Position numbers and translations under genes: made by a program. The notes beneath the pieces are model-generated. The model made no database searches. It had not been told where the DNA came from and saw only the letters and a program-made list of their open reading frames with translations. A DNA stretch of 64,000 nt. Source: Hyaloscypha bicolor E. Lineage: Eukaryota; Ascomycota; Leotiomycetes; Helotiales; Hyaloscyphaceae. The first letter of the stretch is position 1, and each line of letters opens with the position of its first letter. Shown in pieces: positions 55,960 through 64,000 of this stretch. The DNA lies in contig NW_020194667.1 of assembly GCF_002865645.1 (NCBI RefSeq), positions 2,317,762 through 2,381,761 on the forward strand, in the 5' to 3' direction.

Positions 55960-58900
55960 GTAATCAAAATGACGATATACTAGTAAGCTTCGTAAGCTCG
56001 GCGAGTGACGCATGACAAATGAGAGTGGAGAACCCTAAATTAGTGGTTGAACCTGGTGCTGGAAGGACTGGTAAGCTAGCTATGGTAGCGTACCAATTTC
56101 AACGAAATGGCCGGCTTCCTATCAGAATAAGGACAAGGCTTGCCTTTGGGTAGCACTGTAGTCTGTAGCACAGAGTCGGTTGGCATCAGCATTGCGGCAA
56201 CCACCCTAGCAGCCTTTGATTGCGTCCAGGAATACAGGTAATCTTTCCTTTTGATTCTGTCGATTCCCGACTCTACGCATCCTAGAATCCCATCCACTTC
56301 GTGATCGGACCTCGAAAACTAGGCCGAGTCCCTCCATAGTGCCCCTGCAATCACACCCGCTGTCAAGTACAGTAGATCAGCGCAATTTAAGCTCCGTAAA
56401 GTCTACACAGTAAGACCACGAGAAGACCGTATCCCCTCGTCTGGTGAGATATTGGCTCGCGAGCGGCTGCACGCGAATATCCCCTGTTCGGTCAGAATAA
56501 TACGTAGTACAACCATTTCCTCCATTAAGCCATCCGATTTATGCGGCCGCTAGCGCTGCCAGTGTCTCACCGGACGGAGGGACAAGACATGACATCACCA
56601 AGATTCGCGATTCGTTCCCCCTGACGATCTCAGCCGCTGGCGTGGCACAGGGACATCCAACCCACCAAAGTCGACCCATCTCCATCTCCATCTCCATCTC
56701 CCGAGCTGCGGTGCCCCAGTCTCTTGCCTCTTGATGCCACCACCTTCGTGTTCAGAGGAGTACAGGACGACTTGCTTTGCACTCCTCATCTCACAAGCGG
56801 CAGGGGTGTCCAATCGCCAGAAGCATCTCTGCCGGCCCAAGACTTGGGCGTGGCTTGCGCAAAGCTGCGAAAATCTTGCGCGAAGGCTTGTCGTTTGCGC
56901 CTTGGCAGCCCATGGCTGCAAGGGATACTGTAGCCGAGCTGAAGAATGGGAAGCTAACGAGAGTTTATCAAAAGGGTACGGGACATGGGATTTTGCCATT
57001 GCCCTGGCTTTCTTGAAGAGTGCCGACTCCTGAGATCGGAATTCGGATGGACTGGGAACAGACTTGCATAATACTTGTGTTCCACTGCGCACAGCTTCGA
57101 AATAGTGAAACGTGAGAGTAAGGACAGTTCAAAGGTACGCTTGAATCGAACAGCGTTCCAGTGCACATGGAATGATTCGGGGGAAACGTTTAAAGTTTTT
57201 CCGTTTCTTCCAGGGCAGTAGGGCTATTTTAAGCAGATCTCCAGCCCTCCCTGCCCGTCCAAACACGGCCCGAACCCCTCCTTCTGTTTCCCAAAATACG
57301 CGCACGCTCATTCTCATTGCTACGCAGTCGTTCCTCATCCTCCACGCCCCTTCAAGACCAATATCAACCTCGACGCCTTCCCCCCCCCCCTCAGCGAGCG
57401 GAACACCATGCCTTCTGTCTTGTGAAAATCTCCACCTCCGCCAAAGACAATTGTTATCCCGGCCGCCGACGCAAGCGCTTGGGGTCCGGGACTTTGCGGT
57501 TCAGGCGCTGGAAGCCACAACGCCTGGAATGTCACTGGAGGCCCCTAAAATTGGAGAGGATGTCACTGAGATTAGCGCCAAGCATTATAATTCCGACAGC
57601 CTGCCTCTGGATACGAGAGAGCAAAATACTTATTGTACGTTTATATCGATTCAACAGAAAGATGCATGAAAGGGGGGGGGGGAATCCCTGCGCGAAAGTC
57701 CACAGAGAAGCATAGAGTTCAAGGAAGAATTGGAGGAGATCTAGAACATTGGAAATCCCTAGCGACGGCGGACTGAATTGACTCTGAAGTTGCAGGATTG
57801 CAACTGCGCCTACTTCGAGGGCATGTAGATTGCAGAGCAGCGCGCGGCAGCAGTTTTGGAGGTGTGCCTGCGATTGAATCTGGAAGAACGTCGAAGCAGG
57901 GAAAGGGGAGAAAGGGGCATCGCCAAATAAGCGAGCGAGAGCCAAAACCCGACATCAAAGAGTCCTCAATCCACACAAAGAACCTCATGGTACAGCGTCT
58001 CCAAATAAATATATGGGGACGAGCTGCGCTTTTCAAATGATTACAGAATCTTTCCACACGTGAGAAAAATCTAGGCACAAAAAACATGCATCGTGGTCGA
58101 AACTCCACAGCCCCTTACTGCGTACCCACTGCAAGCTTTCTTACCCTCAATGCAGTGTTAGCAAGTCGTAGAAACTTCTCAAGAAAGTCCGTCTCATCCC
58201 TCACTGCCTCGCAAATGCCTCTTGTGTCGATCTTCCGATTAATTTATAAATACTATCTAGTCGCAACTTAATGCCTACCTATTCTATCTACTCGCCTTAC
58301 ACTTTTCATGCCTTCCTTCCCACAGAGGCGGTTGCTACAAGGTACCAACTGACTAACAGACACCGAGTTGCCCCTTTTGGCTCGTTTGAGACACTCCTTT
58401 GAAAACCTAAAAACCAGATGATCGGATACACCTCTCCTCGGCCATCAAACCCTCAAGTTATTTCCGTCTCAAATCACATGAGCACGGTCATATTTTATGC
58501 ACGCATGCAGTCGTGATACGGATGGAAGCATACTCGCCTGTCATAATTATCGATTTGGCTGGCTGCTTATGCTCCAGCTGAACGGTGGGTGGGAGGTGGC
58601 TGCAGATACGATATTGCAGCCGTAACCCCGCATTTACCCCGCCATTTTTCCACCCCAATAATTCCTCTTCTCGGCCATTTCACCGCTACAAAGATCATGG
58701 GACGCCAAGTCAGTACATTAACTATTGGAAAATGGGTTTTTCTACAATGGAGAGCTGGGATGGAAAGTTGAGTTGAGCTTTAATGGTAGGGTGAGCAGAG
58801 GAGTACGAATGGTGGCGTTGCCCCGCAAACGCTGCTGTGAATTCTCGTAGGTCAAGTTCTGCATTTCAGTTGTCTACCAACGTACCTGGTCTTCCACTAA

Positions 58901-59282
58901 GTGTCGGTAGCTCGGCGCATAGTATTGATTTTCAGAATGGTGCTTTGAAAGTTCGTATACGAAGCGCGGTCTGGCTCCAGCGCTATGCAATCATTCAATC
59001 ACCAAAAGTAAGTTATTTTCGTACCCATTGTCACTTTCTCACACGTGTTTTTCAAAGTGCTGAATCCCGTTCAAGGCATTAGCATCTTGGGAAATCCAGG
59101 TTTTCTTCGAGTTGTCGGCTACACTAACATCAGCTCCATTTTAGCAGGAACTGGAAGCTAAATATTTCTCTATGTCGGGGCATACCTTTTAATCCTCGAT
59201 CTTTTGTTATAAAAGGTTTTCCACTCAAATGTTGGGAGCTTTCCCGTTTCTCTCATTTCAGCAACTATTAATACCGAACACC
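55960..59282. other. 3.3 kb gene-poor interval
   Basis: I see no gene I can support. Longer frames at 56595-57092 (minus) and 57172-57715 (plus) have low-complexity, shadow-like composition and no motifs. A CCATCT hexamer repeat and an 11-G run (about 57671-57681) are present. Confidence 0.4.
56676..56702. repeat. (CCATCT)n microsatellite
   Basis: About four and a half tandem CCATCT units. A simple hexanucleotide repeat. Confidence 0.85.
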
Positions 59283-59672
59283 ATGGAGAAGTCTCAGCCA
59301 AGTCAGTGCCGAGACCGTCTCAGTCTTAATTTCTCCGCCGATCCAAATCCCTTAGTATGCTGGCTCATGTTTGCTGACACGCTCACAGCTAGGATTACAA
59401 AAGATCTAAAATTGGAAGGGAAAACACTTGAAGACGACAACAATGTACCCCACCAAGAAAGAAAAAGTCTAATGGACCTGCAAATTGCAGCACTAGAAGT
59501 TCTCTCCTATGCACCTTACAACGCTCTTCTTCGGCACAAACCTTTCCCCTCAAAGCTGGAACAAGAAGTACCCGAAGAAATCAAAAAGCGACCAAGTTTC
59601 CTCGCTCCTCAATTTGGAAAAGGAAGAGGAAGAGTGACCAGGACATTGTCACAAGGTCAAGGCGTTAATTGA
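59283..59672 (+). CDS. Hypothetical protein
   Basis: The frame of 129 codons starts MEKSQPSQCRDRLSL and ends in a basic tail (GKGRGRVTRTLSQGQG). The middle, LMDLQIAALEVLSYAPYNAL, looks like a genuine amphipathic helix. A TATAAAAGG element lies about 75 bp upstream of the ATG and an in-frame ATG exists at 59229. GTATGC...CTCACAG inside (59355-59389) resembles an intron but would be only about 35 bp. No family was recognised; moderate to low confidence that it is a gene. Confidence 0.35.
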   Translation: MEKSQPSQCRDRLSLNFSADPNPLVCWLMFADTLTARITKDLKLEGKTLEDDNNVPHQERKSLMDLQIAALEVLSYAPYNALLRHKPFPSKLEQEVPEEIKKRPSFLAPQFGKGRGRVTRTLSQGQGVN

Positions 59673-61574
59673 CAGAGTGTATGGTCTCTCTGCAGTGTAT
59701 ACCTACAATTTCCCTGAAGACTTCTGACCCTCCACCTAAAACGAGGTTTCTATACACGTCATTGGTTCCCGCCAAATAAATTACAAGGAACAAGATATAC
59801 TATTACATCCTTAACTCTTATTTAGGCACGGAATCACTGACCTTCAAGTCTAGATTTTGAAGGAATGATTGGCATCTTTCGATATCGCTTCGAACTCATG
59901 GAAATGGTGGATCGATACCTTAAATTTCTTCAAATTCCCTTCCCAAGGGGACAAAACTGTCGTCAATATGACATTGAAATCTTCAGGCTCGCTCGTCCCA
60001 TTATCGATCATGAAACGTGGGGGAAAATAACGTAGAGCAGAAATGAGACCTTGTGCCCACTACCATATAAAGCCGGTGCTATAAAGCTATATTAATCAAG
60101 CCTCTGGACTACTTCGATGCTGCTCGGCAACCAAATCAGGAATATCGTTTGATGAGTGTTGCAAAAGGATTCAGCAGCTAGCAAAAGCATTTCAAAACGA
60201 GTTGGATCGTTCGATAGCTTGTCTTAAGGCTCTGCCGGATGTGAAATACAGAGCCCAAAAGGTTTTCTAGCTTTATCGAAAGAATTTCCTTTGAAAATGC
60301 AAACTTGGCGTTCATCTGGGCCAAGAGAAATTCAGGACTATCAAACGCATGGAACCTGTGTTGAGTAGGGAGAACTCGAGTAAGATGAAAGGACTCTCCA
60401 CATGCCCATGAAGGGAAGCAGAAATCCATAACTTACAGAAAATAACTAGCCCTGCGACTGGGCTGGTCCGGGAAGGGTTGTGAGGGTACAACGAGAGATG
60501 CTGGAGAGAAGAAGGGATCAAGGAGAGATTCTTAGGTTGCAGGGGTTTGGATCACTGGAGTGCGAAAGACAACCAGAGAAACTGGTTTCAAGAAGCATGT
60601 TGCTGTCAAATTTTAAGCAGTTGTCAGTCTCTAGCCATCGTATTTCTTGCACCTGCCTCAAACCTCCAAGGTAAACTTTTGCTGTAAAGCTTTCCCCAAA
60701 CCCTTGTTCTTCAACGAAGTGTGCAAGGCTCCCTTCAGTCCCTTAAAACACCGCAATATCAAATCCAAATTGGTGATATACTCCTTCTCGTAAACCGTCA
60801 GTGTGATATCCATCTCATTGAGGAGGTTCCCCAATTTCAGTGTTTTAAAGAGCTGTAGTACCTTCTCCAAGAGAGAATTGCCACCTCGGTTTCCCGCTGT
60901 TTCTTCAGTGAAGAAGACCCATGTTCTGATTTCTTGTTTCCTCAACCACGGGGAAGAAGGCCATCCCCTTTATTCATCAGAGGCTGGAAAATTAGAGACA
61001 TTTTGAAGTGAAATGGGACAGGAAATTCGAAAGCAAGGGATGCGGGCTTCTGTGAGCTTGAACTACTAGCGGAGGAGGCTGCACCGTGGCCAAGTGACTG
61101 CCAGTCTGTGAATTCTTCGTCTGGAAAGGGAAAGAGAGTGAGCACAGAGCACAGAGCATAGTAATAATTCCACAATTTGGAACGCGGAAGGGTCTATAAA
61201 ATCTTCCCGAAAGTGGCTTGTCACTGACCCGCGGTGCATTGGAGGGACTGTCCGAGGACTTCTTATTGTCAAGGCTGAAGACCTACAATGAAGATCCGCA
61301 AATACTTGGCTATTATATCCCCTCGCTGCCTCAAACTGTTCAATAGGATATGAATCACCCTGCGTGACAGTTTAGTGCTGTCGGAATGGAGATTTGTAGA
61401 CAATAGCAGCTGGCTCTTCAAGCCAAGGACTTGAGAGCGTGTATATACATGGTAGCGTTGAGCTAATAAGCTCCAGCTTGAGTGACGTGTAGGAATTGAG
61501 AAACTGGTACAGTGACGAATAGTAAAGTTACTTTCAATTGCCCTGCCAGATAGGTGCCTTCCCTTTTCAGTCAT
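59673..61574. other. Gene-poor interval with unassigned minus-strand frames
   Basis: Minus-strand frames at 60178-60429 and 60658-60945 encode helical, charged peptides (LENLLGSVFHIRQSLKT; LNEMDITLTVYEKEYITNLD) that could be exons of an unrecognised gene. I found no coherent start, splice pattern or motif. Confidence 0.3.
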
Positions 61575-62768
61575 CTAGCCCTCCATGGTCTCAAGATCCT
61601 CATACTGCCTCTTGATCGACAAGAGGATGTACCTTCGTTCCTCTTCCGACGCCTCCTCCCATTCCTTGAATCCCTGCACCATTTGTGCTTCACTAACATC
61701 CTTGTGCTCGTCGATTCCTCGGGATGTCTGAACTTCTTCATAGATACCTTTGGATACATATCCGGCCAAGCCGACAATCCCTTCAACATGCGTTAGCTAG
61801 CCCAATTTTACGTGAGAACAACTTCCTACCTGCAGCCGGTTTGAAAACGGCTCCTCCAAGCCCCTTCCCGAAGCCCATCAATCCGCCCATGAAGCCGCTT
61901 TCCTCCGCTCCTTTCATGGGCTGGGTAACGAGCCCGGACATTCCATCCCATAAGCCATAGCCAAAGCTCTATGCAGCGTCAATATAACTCATTACAATAA
62001 TGGAGGAAAATCGAACTCACCTTTCCGGCGGCCTGGAGCCCACTCTGCACATCCGTAACCTTCTCCAACGGCCGCACCGTATCGTCACCATACATCTTCG
62101 GAAGGTTATGAAAGCCACGAGCTACGTTATGAGTAATATCCATGGGGGCCTTCAATCCAGCGCCAAGGATTCCAGTCATGCCTTTGTTTGAATCCTTGGC
62201 GAACTCTGCAACGTCCTTGTGCACTTGGTCATCCTCTTTCGCCTCAAGAACTTTAGCAAGTAAAAGAGGATAGTCCCCTACCCGCTGGGCAATGGTCCCG
62301 ACTGCACCGAAGGTAGCCGATAAGGCGCCAGATAAGGGATCGGCAGGTCCATCATCGGCCTTTTCCTGGGCGGCAGGATCGTATCGAGAGGAGAGTCAGT
62401 TCGGCAACGCAAAGGTGAAATATGAGGACCTACACTTCGAAGTCATCATAAGTGAAGACTCCTCCTTTTACAGCAACCGTGGCTTCAAGGGCACTGAGCT
62501 TCAGAGGCAACGCCTTGACTTGCCAAACCTTTGGACCGTGAGACGCCGGGCGACTATCAGGCTTGAGCAACTCCTCACGCTCAAATGCAAGGTCGGTATC
62601 AAACTTCTCGGGGGCTGGGAGATCAGATTCTTCAATGGACTGATGAGGCTCTTCTCGCATGGCTGCTGGGGTCACTTCCGAGGCAAGGCTTGGAGTCTTC
62701 TTCATAATGTTAGGCGCAGCGGAAAGCTCACTCCTTTGGTCGATAGAGACAGCGCGCTCGACTTTCAT
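61575..62768 (-). CDS. Stand-alone C-terminal module of fungal sterol-glucosyltransferase-like proteins
   Basis: Four exons (62436-62768, 62021-62365, 61830-61968, 61575-61780; introns 70, 52 and 49 bp) join in phase to 340 aa. The N-terminal 110 residues are charged and unfamiliar. From about 125 the protein has PLSGALSATFGAVGTIAQRV, DVAEFAKDSNKGM, LKAPMDITHNVARGFHNLP, FGYGLWDGMSGLVTQPMKGA, and a glycine-rich FMGGLMGFGKGLGGAVFKPA segment. The end is IYEEVQTSRG then LLSIKRQYEDL. Such a VPS13/ATG2-like glycine-amphipathic region is typical of the C-terminal part of large fungal GT28/sterol 3-beta-glucosyltransferases. The catalytic glycosyltransferase domain is absent here. It may bind membranes or lipids. 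No frame damage is seen, so it appears to be a genuine short gene. Confidence 0.75.
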
Positions 62769-64000
62769 CGTAATCTTGACGTCTTGAGCGAATGATCGAT
62801 GAAAGTGATGAGGACTGGTTCAATGTTGGACGTTGACAATGTGGAGGTTCAAGGCTGTGAGGTGTCGGGCTATGCCCCGCAGTCAGCCTTGTGGCTGTTG
62901 GTTGGCTGGATACACGAGGTGGTGTGACTTGCACGTGCCAGACACTGCTATCTTGATTGGTATTTATTTTGATGTTCCACAAGTTTTGCTAAGCAGGATT
63001 CTGTAGTTGTCTCTTATCATTTCATAAGTGCTAGTTGATATCCCACTAGATGCATATGAATGATATTGGTTCCGAACTTCATCCGCCGCTCATACGCTGC
63101 TTAATGGCTACCGAAGCAGACCAAACCACGTATCCAAAACACAAAACTCCATGTCGTAACGGGGACAAGACTTTATAAATTTGATTATAATTTAATGCAA
63201 CAGTGCCTAGCAGAAAGTACCGTTAATGACGGCTCGAAGAGTGAAATATGAGGAAACAGTAACCAGGTCTTCAATTATTCTGGCTTACCTTCTCTTTATG
63301 TCTGATAGAAGTGCTTCTGGATCATAAGAATACCCTAGGCTGTAGAAAAATTACAAGTGGGTAACTATTGCAAGCAGATGCCTCTTCTGAGTTCAAAGGC
63401 TAATCAGATCCACTCCAGCTTTACCGCTCCTGTCGGGGTGTCCACCTTCGTCTTCAACGTGATCATCCTCTAACCCTCATCTCACTAACGAGCGATGCTT
63501 CCACATAACCGGATCCACGTTTCTCATTACCATAGCTAACATTATTCTAATCATGATTTGACTGCGGGGTCCCCGATTTCTCGGCATGTTTTTCATTACA
63601 ATGAGAGTCCAGCTAGCGTTTGTGATCACCCTCGCCTGAATTTCAAACACATTTCCTCGGCCTCTAGGCAAACTCGCTGCTATTATTGACATTGCCATTA
63701 CGATCGTCAACTGCTCTAATTCTTATGGCTCTTACTTATGCCCTGCTAAGGAAGCTTCTTAGTACGAGTTTGGGTGGTGCAACGATTGCTTGTGTTGAAT
63801 AGCTCTGTATCTTACTCGCTTTGGTTCTTCACTGGGATATCTTGAGAAAGAATAAAATGATCGACAGCCAAGCAGCGCTCCTTGTGTCAAACCCAGTCTC
63901 GGAGCAGCCTGAAAAAACTGGACCTTTCACCCATTATTTACTAGGGATGGTGGGGCGGAAAGAGCTGGCAAAGAGGGGATATCGGTATATGTATCAACGG
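62769..64000. other. Right edge, no gene recognised
   Basis: Only motif-free short frames are present. The first 200 bp are presumably the promoter of the minus-strand gene to the left. Confidence 0.4.

Noticed and set aside
56595..57092. 165-codon minus-strand frame
   Set aside because: No domain, splice sites or codon pattern; competing frames of similar length exist on the other strand.
57172..57715. Overlapping plus-strand frames of 132-165 codons
   Set aside because: Low-complexity Ser/Pro/Arg composition in two overlapping frames, no motif.

Overview
The window is nuclear DNA of a filamentous ascomycete (Pezizomycotina). The evidence is the many genes interrupted by 45-70 bp GT-AG introns, the fungal-specific families (HET, TRK, Fet3-type multicopper oxidase, WSC, fungal P450s), and genes lying next to AT-rich, RIP-like blocks of dead transposons. 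I cannot fix the genus from sequence alone.

Layout. 0.4-9.9 kb is a compact housekeeping and metabolic block. It holds a divergent RidA-type deaminase / ALDH8-type dehydrogenase pair (kynurenine catabolism, 2-aminomuconate branch), an NDH-2-like flavoprotein, a dead P450, an AIM6-like phosphodiesterase-fold membrane protein and a nuclear basic protein. 11-17.4 kb is one giant nuclear protein of 2025 aa with a TFIIIC tau138/Sfc3-like C-terminus. 17.4-31.7 kb is gene-poor: a GNAT fragment, a GT1 glycosyltransferase, two hAT-type MITEs, an LTR-like remnant, protein relics full of stops, and a 2.1 kb block of extreme AT content. 31.7-49 kb carries a P450, a glyoxalase-fold protein, a small secreted protein, a TRK potassium transporter, a decayed tRNA-Ser(CGA), two conserved fungal proteins and a HET pseudogene. 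49.3-54.9 kb is a single 15-exon gene. 55-64 kb is again repeat-rich and gene-poor, ending with a stand-alone C-terminal module of the kind found on fungal sterol glucosyltransferases.

The most notable object is the gene at 49283-54873 (minus). Its exons can be joined in frame throughout (4893 nt, 1630 aa). They encode one predicted secreted protein: signal peptide, PQQ/quinoprotein-like beta-propeller, two ASH / choice-of-anchor-D-like Ig domains, Ser/Thr linker, WSC carbohydrate-binding domain, second Ser/Thr linker, and a complete Fet3/laccase-type multicopper oxidase with all copper motifs. The WSC domain is itself split by two introns and its last exon runs directly into the oxidase, so this is not simply two adjacent genes. 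I infer a wall- or substrate-anchored extracellular redox enzyme in which a propeller is coupled to a copper oxidase.

Intron positions, exon sums and reading frames below were worked out by hand from the sequence. Family names are from motif recognition, without database searches.
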